A stretch of 64,000 nt of DNA from Fictibacillus nanhaiensis (GTDB lineage: Bacteria > Bacillota > Bacilli > Bacillales > Fictibacillaceae), in assembly GCF_023715445.1 (NCBI RefSeq), contig NZ_JAMBOD010000001.1, forward strand, positions 806,001-870,000, given 5' to 3'. A model generated the notes under the pieces. It saw only the letters and a program-made list of their open reading frames with translations, was not told the DNA's origin and did not search any database. This document shows, piece after piece, positions 18,841-26,971 of this stretch (position 1 is its first letter; every line of letters begins with the position of its first letter). Both the position numbers and the translations under genes were made by a program.

Positions 18841-18994
18841 GGTGCATAGAATAACTATTTTGGTGCATAGTGCGTCAAAATCAGCGCATAGAAAATGAAA
18901 TTGCGCATAGATGTTTTTTTAGGAGCATAGAAAGGCAAATTCAGTTCATAGACCCTTATTATCGGTGAATAGAATGATCGACTTGGTGTATAGA
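18841..18994. repeat. 21-bp phased degenerate GCATAGA array
   Basis: Eight copies of the word GCATAG or a one-base variant start at 18844, 18865, 18886, 18905, 18925, 18946, 18967 and 18988, so the steps are 21, 21, 19, 20, 21, 21 and 21 bases. The preceding bases are often TTGGT or CAGC and the bases between are AT-rich and poorly conserved. The array is not coding. Confidence 0.85.
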
Positions 18995-19012
18995 CTTCCA
19001 CAAAATAAGAAA

Positions 19013-19056
19013 GGCCGACACCAAAAGATCACGTTACGTGCCCTTTTGGGTCAGCC
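19013..19056 (-). terminator. Terminator after obg
   Basis: On the minus strand, GGCTGAC-CCAAAAG pairs with CTTTTGG-(T)-GTCGGCC with one mismatch and one bulge, followed by TTTCTTATTTTG. It begins 7 bases after the obg stop. Confidence 0.8.
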
Positions 19057-19062
19057 CCTTGT

Positions 19063-20349
19063 TTAATCAATAAATTCAAATTCATACTTTAGAATTCTTA
19101 CAACGTCTCCATGTTCTGCACCGCGGTCTCTCAACGCCTGGTCAACACCAAGTGTACGCATTTGGCGTGCAAACCTTTTTGTTGATTCTTCCCTTGAGAA
19201 ATCTGTCATCTTGAACAATTTCTCAATTTTAGGACCATTAATAACAAACGTTCCATCTGAATCACGTGTAATGTAAAATCCTGCTTCTTCTTTTTCATGT
19301 TTATAAAGAACACGCTGCTGTTCCACCCCATCATCATGGATAAGAGGGAATTCCGGTGTTACCTCAAGAATATCAGCTGTCGCAAATAATACTTCTCGAA
19401 TCCCTTGACGAGTAATAGCTGAAATAGGGAATACCTGAACGTCTTTCCCAACTTTTTCTTTAAACTCCGCCAGATTTTCTTCCGCTCCAGGAATATCCAT
19501 CTTATTTGCAATAACAATTTGAGGGCGTTCCATCAATCTCATGTTGTACTGATTGAGTTCATCGTTGATTTTTATAAAATCATCATACGGATCGCGGCCT
19601 TCCATACCTGACATATCAATAACGTGAAGAATAACACGCGTTCTTTCAATATGACGCAGGAATTGATGTCCAAGCCCTACACCTTCATGGGCACCTTCAA
19701 TCAATCCAGGCAAGTCAGCCATCACAAAGCTTCTGCCATCCTCAACAGCTACAACCCCCAAGTTAGGTGTAATTGTAGTGAAGTGGTAAGCTGCAATCTT
19801 AGGTTTAGCAGCTGATACGATAGATAAGAATGTTGATTTTCCTACGCTTGGAAACCCAACAAGTCCAACATCAGCTAATACTTTTAATTCTAATGTTACC
19901 TCACGCTCTTCACCTGGCTCGCCATTTTCTGCAATTTCAGGTGCAGGGTTTGCTGGTGTAGCAAAACGAATATTACCACGGCCGCCGCGGCCGCCCTTAG
20001 CGATAATCGCTTGCTGTTTATGGTGAACCAAATCTGCAATCGTTTCTCCAGTATTTGCGTCTGTTACAACAGTACCAGGAGGAACTTTTACGATCATATC
20101 TTCAGCCTTTTTACCATGCATGCCTTTAGACATACCATGTTCGCCTCGCGGAGCTTTAAAATGGCGATTATAACGGAAATCCATTAGTGTACGAAGTCCT
20201 TCTTCCACTTCAAAGATAACGTTTGCGCCCTTTCCTCCATCACCGCCGGCTGGACCGCCGTCCGGAACATATTTTTCACGACGGAACGCTACCATTCCGT
20301 TACCGCCGTCACCGGCTTTTAAATAAATTTTGACTTGATCGACAAACAT
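19063..20349 (-). CDS. obg: GTPase Obg
   Basis: Obg is an essential ribosome-associated GTPase, in Bacillus also tied to the start of sporulation and stress response. The 428-residue protein has the glycine-rich Obg fold (residues 1-158, [20 protein letters not shown] region), the GTPase domain with [17 protein letters not shown] and NKMD, and a C-terminal OCT domain (about 350-428). It follows spo0B by 18 bases as in B. subtilis, so the phosphorelay protein and Obg share a transcript. Confidence 0.97.
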   Translation of the reverse strand: MFVDQVKIYLKAGDGGNGMVAFRREKYVPDGGPAGGDGGKGANVIFEVEEGLRTLMDFRYNRHFKAPRGEHGMSKGMHGKKAEDMIVKVPPGTVVTDANTGETIADLVHHKQQAIIAKGGRGGRGNIRFATPANPAPEIAENGEPGEEREVTLELKVLADVGLVGFPSVGKSTFLSIVSAAKPKIAAYHFTTITPNLGVVAVEDGRSFVMADLPGLIEGAHEGVGLGHQFLRHIERTRVILHVIDMSGMEGRDPYDDFIKINDELNQYNMRLMERPQIVIANKMDIPGAEENLAEFKEKVGKDVQVFPISAITRQGIREVLFATADILEVTPEFPLIHDDGVEQQRVLYKHEKEEAGFYITRDSDGTFVINGPKIEKLFKMTDFSREESTKRFARQMRTLGVDQALRDRGAEHGDVVRILKYEFEFID

Positions 20350-20367
20350 TTAATTCTCCTCCTTTCA

Positions 20368-20907
20368 TTAGGAAGTTAACTGAAATTCAAAATAACACTT
20401 ATTCTCCTGAATATAGCTTTCGATGAGTACCATGCTTTTATGTGTTGAAAAAATTTTCTTCATTTTTTCGAGTGTATTCTCCTGATCGGAGAGATTACCC
20501 ACAAATGTATAACTAACGATAAGATCTTCAGGTTCAAATGTAACAGTAAGTGAGTATTCCTCATATCCCGAAATTGAATTGTTCAGCACATCGCATAACT
20601 CATCCGTTGTATGTAACAATTCCTCTTCAAATAAACTAAAATCTCCGCTTTCACCCTTAACTTTTCCAAACAATTTTACCGGGTGCTTCAGCCAATTATA
20701 GGTTAGTAAGTACTCTGGTAAATTCGGGGTTTTCAGGTTAGAGATTCTGGATTCTTCCCGGGATAATTCAATCACTTCATTCATTATCTCCTTTGCCCGC
20801 TCCGTGCGGTTAAGGGACAGGTTTGCTTTAATAAGCTGAAGCTGGTTCAGCCAGTCATGCCTGGCATGGCGCAAAAGATCGACAGTCGTCCATTTTTTTG
20901 ACATCAT
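20368..20907 (-). CDS. spo0B: Sporulation phosphotransferase Spo0B
   Basis: Spo0B passes phosphate from Spo0F to Spo0A in the sporulation phosphorelay. The N-terminal helical hairpin contains the phosphorylated histidine in RHDWLNQLQLIK (His17) and the SNLKTPNLPEYLLTYNW stretch typical of Spo0B; the C-terminal half resembles a degenerate histidine-kinase ATPase domain. There are two adjacent ATG codons; AGGAG lies 4 bases before the first and 7 before the second, so the true start may be at 20904. It is 18 bases before obg. Confidence 0.93.
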   Translation of the reverse strand: MMSKKWTTVDLLRHARHDWLNQLQLIKANLSLNRTERAKEIMNEVIELSREESRISNLKTPNLPEYLLTYNWLKHPVKLFGKVKGESGDFSLFEEELLHTTDELCDVLNNSISGYEEYSLTVTFEPEDLIVSYTFVGNLSDQENTLEKMKKIFSTHKSMVLIESYIQENKCYFEFQLTS

Positions 20908-20954
20908 CGCACTCCTAGCCTTTCCTTTTAATAGGGCTATACCTTACACCAACA

Positions 20955-20983
20955 AATTTAGCGCAGTACTTAAACTTTGTCTA
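20955..20983 (-). promoter_or_regulatory. Candidate sigma-A promoter of spo0B-obg
   Basis: On the minus strand, TAGACA and TAAATT are 17 bases apart, about 47 bases before the spo0B start. The -10 box is only a partial match. Confidence 0.45.
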
Positions 20984-21000
20984 CGACAAAAAGAAAATTT

Positions 21001-21028
21001 GGCTGACGCCAATCTTTATCCGCCAGCC
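21001..21028 (-). terminator. Second hairpin between rpmA and spo0B
   Basis: GGCTGGCG and CGTCAGCC (minus strand) form an 8-bp stem with one mismatch, followed by AAATTTTCTTTTT. It could be a backup terminator for the rplU-prp-rpmA unit. Confidence 0.4.
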
Positions 21029-21083
21029 TCAGTTGCCACTCATACTAAATTTTCCTAAAATCACTTTCCTATAGTACAAAGAA

Positions 21084-21112
21084 AAAACCCTAACCAATCT
21101 GGTTAGAGTTTT
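21084..21112 (-). terminator. Terminator after rpmA
   Basis: An 11-bp stem (AACTCTAACCA / TGGTTAGGGTT, one wobble-type mismatch) with a GAT loop is followed by TTTTC on the minus strand, 10 bases after the rpmA stop. Confidence 0.9.
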
Positions 21113-21122
21113 TATCTCCCTC

Positions 21123-21413
21123 TTACGCCTCTTGCGCGATTGGGTAAACACTTACCTTTTTGCGGTCACGGCCATAACGCTCGAAACGAACGATTCCGTC
21201 TACCTTAGCAAATAGAGTGTCATCTCCGCCTTTACCAACGTTTGTACCAGGATAGATCTTAGTACCGCGTTGACGGTAAAGAATTGAACCACCAGAAACG
21301 AATTGTCCGTCAGCACGCTTAGCGCCTAAACGCTTAGACTGTGAATCACGACCATTCTTTGTGCTACCTACCCCTTTTTTAGAGGCAAAGTATTGAAGGT
21401 TTAATTTAAGCAT
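21123..21413 (-). CDS. rpmA: Ribosomal protein bL27
   Basis: A 96-residue bL27 with the Firmicute N-terminal extension [16 protein letters not shown]; the extension is removed before assembly by the protease Prp, encoded just upstream, between the Phe and Ala of QYFASKK. The ATG at 21413 has GGAGGT 7 bases upstream, which lies inside the end of prp; the genes overlap by 8 bases. The body ([18 protein letters not shown]) is standard. It is the last gene of rplU-prp-rpmA. Confidence 0.97.
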   Translation of the reverse strand: MLKLNLQYFASKKGVGSTKNGRDSQSKRLGAKRADGQFVSGGSILYRQRGTKIYPGTNVGKGGDDTLFAKVDGIVRFERYGRDRKKVSVYPIAQEA

Positions 21414-21759
21414 TCGTTGCACCTCCTTCATGTTCAGTCAATTTTATATACTCACTGTATCCTTCTTCAATCGAAGCAAGAGATACAATCATGCCTTCCA
21501 AAAGCAATTGCGTTTTTTGATAGGTTGAATCATTTAGATTATTCGGTACTTTGCACTTTAGAAATCCACCATCTTCATGAGTGGTCACTTCAGGCTCATA
21601 GCCGCAAAGCTTTTCAATAGCATTAATTGTACCGAACGACACGGCGGTTGCGGCTGCACAAACCAAATCTTGGCCATGTGGAGCAAAATCAGCGTGTCCT
21701 TCCATCGTAAACGAAAGTATGTTTTGATCGCTGTTTCTGAAAATAGAAACTGAAATCAT
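21406..21759 (-). CDS. prp: Ribosomal-processing cysteine protease Prp
   Basis: Prp (YsxB) cuts the N-terminal extension of bL27. The 117-residue protein carries the catalytic pair His22 ([10 protein letters not shown]) and Cys34 ([11 protein letters not shown]) at the exact positions known for the family. It lies between rplU and rpmA, 5 bases after rplU and overlapping rpmA by 8, so enzyme and substrate are made together. It matches the cleavage motif kept in the rpmA product. Confidence 0.96.
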   Translation of the reverse strand: MISVSIFRNSDQNILSFTMEGHADFAPHGQDLVCAAATAVSFGTINAIEKLCGYEPEVTTHEDGGFLKCKVPNNLNDSTYQKTQLLLEGMIVSLASIEEGYSEYIKLTEHEGGATNA

Positions 21760-21764
21760 GAGAA

Positions 21765-22073
21765 TTACCCGTTAATCTTGTCAATCACAACTTTTGTGTA
21801 TGGTTGACGGTGTCCTTGCTTACGACGATAGTTCTTCTTCGCCTTAAACTTGTAGACAACGACCTTCTCGCCACGACCGTGTTTTTCAACTTTTGCCGTA
21901 ACTGTAGCACCTTCAACTAAAGGAGCTCCTACTTTCAAGCTGTCTCCACCGACCATCAATACATCTTCAAATGTAACTGTTTCACCAGCTTCAACATCTA
22001 GTTTTTCAACATAGATTGCTTGACCTTCTTCAACTCGAACTTGCTTACCACCAGTTTGAATAATTGCGTACAT
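21765..22073 (-). CDS. rplU: Ribosomal protein bL21
   Basis: A 102-residue bL21, [18 protein letters not shown] at the start and the C-terminal [15 protein letters not shown] motif. The ATG at 22073 gives the normal family length; GAGGAGGTG lies upstream. It is the first gene of the rplU-prp-rpmA unit and sits behind a structured L21 leader. Confidence 0.97.
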   Translation of the reverse strand: MYAIIQTGGKQVRVEEGQAIYVEKLDVEAGETVTFEDVLMVGGDSLKVGAPLVEGATVTAKVEKHGRGEKVVVYKFKAKKNYRRKQGHRQPYTKVVIDKING

Positions 22074-22079
22074 CAACGT

Positions 22080-22167
22080 GCACCTCCTCTTATACTCAGA
22101 CTCGCCATCCTAGGTGTATATAAAATACTTAAAAACCTAGTCTGTGCGGTTGGAGCGGGTGCTCCAA
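22080..22167 (-). ncRNA. L21 leader RNA upstream of rplU
   Basis: The untranslated region before rplU can fold on the minus strand: CAGACT pairs with AGTCTG, CTAGG pairs with CCTAG inside it, and a separate TTGGAGC-ACCC-GCTCCAA hairpin (22150-22167) precedes it. Bacillales have a conserved L21 leader in this place, thought to mediate feedback by a ribosomal protein. The call rests on position and pairing, not on a covariance search. Confidence 0.65.
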
Positions 22168-22176
22168 ACACTAACG

Positions 22177-22202
22177 AAAAAAGGATACCATGTTTGGCAC
22201 CC
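22177..22202 (-). terminator. Terminator after rng
   Basis: GGGTGCC pairs with GGTATCC (two G-U pairs) around a 6-base loop and is followed by TTTTTTCG on the minus strand, 5 bases after the rng stop. It could also act as an attenuator in front of rplU. Confidence 0.7.
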
Positions 22203-22207
22203 TTGTG

Positions 22208-23683
22208 TCAATCTGAATCTTTTAGCATTCGCTTTTTTAAGTCAGTATTTGTACCTGTCTGCCTGACGGTAATTTCACGATTTGATGGGCCAGGTGTTAT
22301 CAGTAAAGTAATATCATATCTTTTCTCAATAACAGAAAGCTTTTCCGAATCTTTGTTGAGCCAGTCTGCAAAATATGACGGCGCTTCGATCCATAGCGCT
22401 TCATCAACATGATACTTATACTCCATAGCTATTCGTTCAAGCTCATAATAAAATGTTTCCGGACGAAGCAGGCGGCCGTCCATTATGTCGCCTTGTTGTT
22501 TAACGGCAAGAGTCTCTAATAATGAAGGACGTTCTTTTTTTCTTGTCAGCTCAAACAAACCCATTTTTGTGAAACCATATAGGATGATGGTTGAGGAATC
22601 TTTTTTTGTTTCTTCTTTCATGGCTTCCAGAACCTTTTCTTTATCTGCATTTGACTGCATGGTAATAAAATCGATAACGATCATTCCGGCAAAATTACGC
22701 AATCGGAGCTGTCTCATAATTTCTTTTGCGGCTAAAAGGTTTGTCTCGAGTACAGTTTTAGAACGGTCTTTTTTTCCCGTAAACTTTCCGGTATTCACAT
22801 CAATAACTGTTAAAGCTTCTGTTGCATTAATAAAAAGAGAAGCACTATTTTTCAGCCATACATGGGGTGATAAGCTTTTTTGAATCTCTATATCAACTCC
22901 ATACTTTTTGAATATCGGTTCTTTCTCATTATAAAGTCTAATGTTATATGTTACGGGGTACGTAGATGCGTACTCTTTAATTTGTGAATAAACGTCAGGA
23001 TCATCCACAATAATCTCATCAATAGCGGGATTAAGCCACCTTTCTAAAGATGTGTAATAAAAAGGAGGGCGGATAATTAAACTGGGAGTTTTTTTCCCCG
23101 CGGCCATTTTCTCAACATTTATAAATTGTTTTTTTAAGCCGTTTAATTCCAGAGCCATTTCATTTTCAGGAAAGGTTTCACAGCCTGTTCGAATAATCAT
23201 TCCATCCTGACCATCTGATTGTTCATAGCCCCATTTTAATAAAACATCCCGCTCTGATTCTTTTATTTTTTTTGAAACACCCACATGCGGAGTATATGGA
23301 AAATATACGAGAAGATGTCCTGTAAATGACAGCAGGGCAGTTAATTTCGCACCTTTATCGCCACTTTCCTCTTTCGCAACTTGTACCAGTACAGATTCTC
23401 CCTCTTTTATAAGATTAGATATGGATGTCTGTCTTTTGTTTTCGTTCGATAACCGCTGAAATGCAGGCAGGTCATCTTTATGAAGAAACCCATTCTTATT
23501 CGTGCCAATATCTACAAAGACAGCCTGCATTCCCGGAAGAACTTTTTGTACTCTTCCTTTATATATACTTCCTGCCGAAGGTTTATCACTTGGTCTTTGA
23601 TACACGCATTCTACAAGCTTACCATTATTAAGGAGCGCCGTTCTTTTTTCCATTCCTGCTGCATTAATTACTATTTGTTGCAT
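22208..23683 (-). CDS. rng: Ribonuclease E/G family protein
   Basis: An RNase E/G-type endoribonuclease of about 491 residues with an S1-like RNA-binding part (IYKGRVQKVLPGMQAVFVDIG, given without its loop), followed by the catalytic domain with the metal-binding motif VIDVNTGKFTG and MIVIDFITM. B. subtilis lacks this enzyme, while many other Bacillaceae have it here between rplU and spoIVFB. The zinc-link motif CPxCxG expected after ELTRKKERPSL is not present. Start choice is open: ATG at 23683 fits homologues (MxQIxxN) but AGGGAG is 14 bases away; a GTG at 23695 is too close to it. Confidence 0.88.
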   Translation of the reverse strand: MQQIVINAAGMEKRTALLNNGKLVECVYQRPSDKPSAGSIYKGRVQKVLPGMQAVFVDIGTNKNGFLHKDDLPAFQRLSNENKRQTSISNLIKEGESVLVQVAKEESGDKGAKLTALLSFTGHLLVYFPYTPHVGVSKKIKESERDVLLKWGYEQSDGQDGMIIRTGCETFPENEMALELNGLKKQFINVEKMAAGKKTPSLIIRPPFYYTSLERWLNPAIDEIIVDDPDVYSQIKEYASTYPVTYNIRLYNEKEPIFKKYGVDIEIQKSLSPHVWLKNSASLFINATEALTVIDVNTGKFTGKKDRSKTVLETNLLAAKEIMRQLRLRNFAGMIVIDFITMQSNADKEKVLEAMKEETKKDSSTIILYGFTKMGLFELTRKKERPSLLETLAVKQQGDIMDGRLLRPETFYYELERIAMEYKYHVDEALWIEAPSYFADWLNKDSEKLSVIEKRYDITLLITPGPSNREITVRQTGTNTDLKKRMLKDSD

Positions 23684-23725
23684 CCTGAAATTCACATCTC
23701 CCTGTACATCTATCGTTTCTTTATT

Positions 23726-24577
23726 TTAACGAAAAACGTGACCAATTGCACATTCAGGAGAATGCTTATTAAAATAGGCTTCTAATAGGTCCTTTTCATT
23801 CAACGTTAGTGGCTTCTGATCTTTTACAACAATAGTGTGCGAGAATCCTTTTATAAAATGGTGGGTAACTTTTGATAAAGACATTGCCGGGGATACGATC
23901 AGTGTGCGAGTCCGATAGGAAGGCTGTTGCTGCATCTTACTTAACAAAAAGCGCATAAAAACATAGTGTCTTCTTCTCCATTCAAGGATATGGGCGGCTG
24001 CCAGGAAGACACATATTACCCATAGATTTAAATGTTTAGGCTGCATGTATAGCTGCCAAGCTCCCCCTGCTAACATAAAGGAACCAGACCATAGTAAAAA
24101 TTGGCGCTGTGCTAATTTAAATGGGACCCATCTGGTAAATAATGCAAAAGCGATCTTCCCGCCATCCAAAGGCCAGATAGGCAATAAATTGAATGTGAAT
24201 AAAGTGAGATTTAAAAACAAGAACCAGGAAAAATCAGCTGGAGATATCACCTCCAAACTGTTAAGCATAGCTGCCAGTCCAGTCATCCATACATGCTGCA
24301 ACGGACCAAGGACAGCTACCCAAATCTCTTCATGAAATGGCCGTGTGCCGTGTTCCTCTACCACTGCTGCACCTCCAAAAGGAAGCAGGTCAATTCTGGA
24401 TATTCTCCATTTAAAAAGATGGGCCCCGGCAAAATGACCCATCTCATGTATAAGCACAACGAAAAACCATATAATAATTTCTCTAAAATGACCAGTAAAA
24501 ACTGCACCGAAGATAACGATCCAGAAAGCCGGATTCACTTTTATTTTTCGGATAAATTGATAGATCAAGTTAATCAA
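23726..24577 (-). CDS. spoIVFB: SpoIVFB intramembrane metalloprotease
   Basis: SpoIVFB is the site-2-type protease that cuts pro-sigma-K in the mother cell. The 283-residue protein has the zinc motif HEMGHF (His44, Glu45, His48), the third ligand region LLPIWPLDGGK, several membrane segments and a C-terminal CBS-like domain ending near ECAIGHVF. The TTG at 24577 has AAGGTGA 6 bases upstream, better than a TTG at 24583 that touches the ribosome site. It overlaps spoIVFA by 8 bases. bofC, which helps control this step in B. subtilis, is not in its usual place in this window. Confidence 0.93.
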   Translation of the reverse strand: MINLIYQFIRKIKVNPAFWIVIFGAVFTGHFREIIIWFFVVLIHEMGHFAGAHLFKWRISRIDLLPFGGAAVVEEHGTRPFHEEIWVAVLGPLQHVWMTGLAAMLNSLEVISPADFSWFLFLNLTLFTFNLLPIWPLDGGKIAFALFTRWVPFKLAQRQFLLWSGSFMLAGGAWQLYMQPKHLNLWVICVFLAAAHILEWRRRHYVFMRFLLSKMQQQPSYRTRTLIVSPAMSLSKVTHHFIKGFSHTIVVKDQKPLTLNEKDLLEAYFNKHSPECAIGHVFR

Positions 24578-25295
24578 TATCAATCACCTTGCTAGGATCG
24601 ATAAAGCTTTTGTCTTTTTTGATCGCAAAATAAAATTTCCCGGTTTTTCCGCCGTCATTTTCTGATACTTTACCTAAACGTGTTCCGCTCTCTACATAAT
24701 TATAAAGTTTTATGGATTTATCGATTTCTTTTAGATCACCGTACCAAGACTCCTGTTCATCAGAATGCTGAATAATAACGGTGTACCCAAGATCCTCTTT
24801 TTTTCCTGCAAAAACAATGTATCCATCTTTTGCAGTTTCTACAAACTCTTCCTTGTTTCCGGTTTCTATCCAGATTCCTTTTCCATTTGTACTGAAAGTC
24901 TCATATACCTTTCCATCAGCAGGAACGGCAAATACCTCACTAGCTTCCTCTGGCTGTTTCTTGACCACTTTATCTTTTGGAAGCAAAGCAAGAGGCTTTC
25001 CGAATTGTTCTTCATACCAATCTTTTGCTGCAGCAAACTGGAACTCATCTTGATAAATCTGTTTAATAAAATTTTGCGCTTTAGCCGTTTGCTCACCAGT
25101 ATTTTTAAAGATAATGCCTACGATTAAAAATAGAATGATTGAAAACATGACCTGCATTAATATGGCATGACGGTTAAATAGAGGATGATTCTTTTCCGAC
25201 CCGTCTCTTGCAAGAGGTGTTCCTTTTTCTTTAAAACTTCCCTTTTTTGATATGTTCCCATATTTCTTTCGGATTTCATCTGCTCTATTTTTCAT
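24570..25295 (-). CDS. spoIVFA: SpoIVFA, regulator of SpoIVFB
   Basis: A 241-residue protein with a charged N-terminal part, one membrane segment (about residues 50-70, LMQVMFSIILFLIVGIIF) and a C-terminal degenerate LytM/M23 domain (about 125-240, VPADGKVYETFSTNGKG). SpoIVFA holds SpoIVFB inactive and anchors it with BofA. The ATG at 25295 has GGGGGA upstream and gives the usual MKNRADEIRKKY-like start. It overlaps spoIVFB, as in B. subtilis, and has a good sigma-E promoter. Confidence 0.92.
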   Translation of the reverse strand: MKNRADEIRKKYGNISKKGSFKEKGTPLARDGSEKNHPLFNRHAILMQVMFSIILFLIVGIIFKNTGEQTAKAQNFIKQIYQDEFQFAAAKDWYEEQFGKPLALLPKDKVVKKQPEEASEVFAVPADGKVYETFSTNGKGIWIETGNKEEFVETAKDGYIVFAGKKEDLGYTVIIQHSDEQESWYGDLKEIDKSIKLYNYVESGTRLGKVSENDGGKTGKFYFAIKKDKSFIDPSKVIDID

Positions 25296-25326
25296 ACCCG
25301 TTCCCCCATTTTTATCATATATGTAC

Positions 25327-25355
25327 ATCCTATGACTTGTCCGGAGCAGATATGA
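25327..25355 (-). promoter_or_regulatory. Sigma-E promoter of spoIVFA-spoIVFB
   Basis: On the minus strand, TCATATC (6 of 7 matches to the -35 consensus KMATATT) and CATAGGAT (6 of 8 to CATACAMT) are 14 bases apart, 32 bases before the start codon. The B. subtilis spoIVF operon is sigma-E dependent. Confidence 0.75.
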
Positions 25356-25396
25356 GTAAAATGAGAGCCAGGCTTAGAGGAACAACAAAAACAAAA

Positions 25397-25421
25397 AAAC
25401 ATTGGCCCATAGCCAATGTTT
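25397..25421 (-). terminator. Terminator after minD
   Basis: AAACATTGGC and GCCAATGTTT form a 10-bp stem followed by TTTTG on the minus strand; the stem reaches the minD stop codon. Confidence 0.88.
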
Positions 25422-26215
25422 TATTTCATTCCTAATAATGTTTTGATCTTGCCAAAGAAGCCTTTTTCTTCTTCTAATGACAATAGAGGAACTGATTCTC
25501 CCAAAATTCTTCTTGCTATATTCCGGTAAGCAATGGAGGCTTTAGAATCCGGCTGTATAGCAACAGGTTCACCTTTATTAGCTGCCTTAATTACGTTTTC
25601 GTCATCTACGACTACTCCTAGCAGTTCAATCGAGAGTACAGAAACAATCTCGTCAACATCCAGCATATCACCGCTTTTTGCAAGGTGGTTCCGCAGTCTG
25701 TTTACGATTAGTTTAGGTGCTTCTACATCTTCTTGCTCAAGCAAACCGATAATCCGATCAGCATCACGAACCGATGATATTTCAGGATTAGTTACAACAA
25801 TCGATTTATCTGCACCAGCAACAGCATTTTTGAAGCCTTGTTCAATACCAGCAGGACAGTCAATGATCACATAGTCATAATCTTGTTTTAATTCCTGCAC
25901 AATTTTCTTTACTTGCTCTGGCTGGATTGAAGATTTGTCTTTTGTTTGAGCTGCAGGAAGCAGATACAAACATTCAAAACGTTTATCTTTGATCAAAGCC
26001 TGGTTTAATTTACAGCGTTCATCTGCAACATCTACTAGATCATAAATGATTCTGTTTTCGAGTCCCATTAATACGTCAAGGTTACGCAATCCAATATCGG
26101 TATCCACGAGACATACTTTTTTCCCAGAAAGAGCTAGAGCAGTCCCAATATTGGCAGAAGTCGTCGTTTTACCGACTCCACCTTTCCCAGACGTAATGAC
26201 AATCGCTTCTCCCAT
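25421..26215 (-). CDS. minD: Septum-site ATPase MinD
   Basis: MinD is a membrane-bound ATPase that carries MinC to block cell division at the poles. The 264-residue protein has the deviant Walker A GKGGVGKTT (residues 10-18), VIIDCPAGIEQGF and VTNPEISSVRDADR motifs, and a C-terminal amphipathic membrane-targeting helix (FFGKIKTLLGMK). It follows minC by 15 bases and ends the mreBCD-minCD series. Confidence 0.97.
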   Translation of the reverse strand: MGEAIVITSGKGGVGKTTTSANIGTALALSGKKVCLVDTDIGLRNLDVLMGLENRIIYDLVDVADERCKLNQALIKDKRFECLYLLPAAQTKDKSSIQPEQVKKIVQELKQDYDYVIIDCPAGIEQGFKNAVAGADKSIVVTNPEISSVRDADRIIGLLEQEDVEAPKLIVNRLRNHLAKSGDMLDVDEIVSVLSIELLGVVVDDENVIKAANKGEPVAIQPDSKASIAYRNIARRILGESVPLLSLEEEKGFFGKIKTLLGMK

Positions 26216-26230
26216 GCTTCATTCCCCTTT

Positions 26231-26914
26231 CTATACCAAGCTGTTCAACGCCGGTCTAAGTCGATGAACAGCACTGATCCGATCAATCCGGATCTGTTGT
26301 TCTTCTTTGGATATGTAAGCAAACTCCATCTCATTTCCTAAATCCGGATAAGAGTCGGGTGCTCTATTAATATGGTGTGCAATCCTTAGCTGAGAAGGTT
26401 TCATGACAGAGGCAGCAATTATTGCTTCTTCATTCCCTTTACTTCCGGAATGTGCAATTCCTTTTAAAGCACCCATAATATAAATGTTACCGGTGGCCAT
26501 TACGGTTCCCCCGGGATTAACATCCCCTATTAATAAAAGGTCTCCTTGTATATCTAAAACCTGTCCTGACCTTATAATTTTTGAAACGGTTACAACTTGT
26601 GCATCTTTTCTCATTTCCTCAGCATCTGCTTTGGTGATAACGTCTGATTCTATTTTTTCTAAGATCAGATTCTCTTTTTGTTTTAAAACTTCCCGCAATT
26701 TCTCTTCCTGCTCAGCAGAAATGTATCTCTTTCCTGCTTTCACTTTTACAGAAATAACTGGACCGTTCAGCAATTGTCCACTGTTTGCAGTTAATTTATC
26801 ATAGAGTTCCTCTATAATATTATCAAAGGAACATTTATCATCCAACAACAAAATGAGGCCGTCTTTTGTACCTTTAATCGTTACGTTGTGCTGCAGTTTC
26901 TGTACCATTGCCAT
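26231..26914 (-). CDS. minC: Septum-site inhibitor MinC
   Basis: MinC inhibits FtsZ polymers away from mid-cell when bound to MinD. The 227-residue protein has an N-terminal domain (VTIKGTKDGLILLLDDKCSF) and a C-terminal beta-helix domain with RSGQVLDIQGDLLLIGDVNPG and ATGNIYIMGALKGIAH (residues about 115-180), which binds MinD. GAGGTGA precedes the ATG. It lies 57 bases after mreD. Confidence 0.95.
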   Translation of the reverse strand: MAMVQKLQHNVTIKGTKDGLILLLDDKCSFDNIIEELYDKLTANSGQLLNGPVISVKVKAGKRYISAEQEEKLREVLKQKENLILEKIESDVITKADAEEMRKDAQVVTVSKIIRSGQVLDIQGDLLLIGDVNPGGTVMATGNIYIMGALKGIAHSGSKGNEEAIIAASVMKPSQLRIAHHINRAPDSYPDLGNEMEFAYISKEEQQIRIDRISAVHRLRPALNSLV

Positions 26915-26971
26915 TGTTCACCTCAACGTACTAACATTCGACAGCTAGGTCTAAATTCCTCTTTGCTGCTG

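Larger units (their letters stand above)
18617..19062. other. 446-bp gap between obg and pheB
   Basis: No convincing gene. From the pheB side it holds the pheB promoter and palindrome, an unassigned stretch with an AAGTGA/TCACTT inverted repeat (about 18713-18741), a short GGAGCGGAAATCAAC sequence at 18776, the 21-bp phased GCATAGA array, and the obg terminator. Confidence 0.8.
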
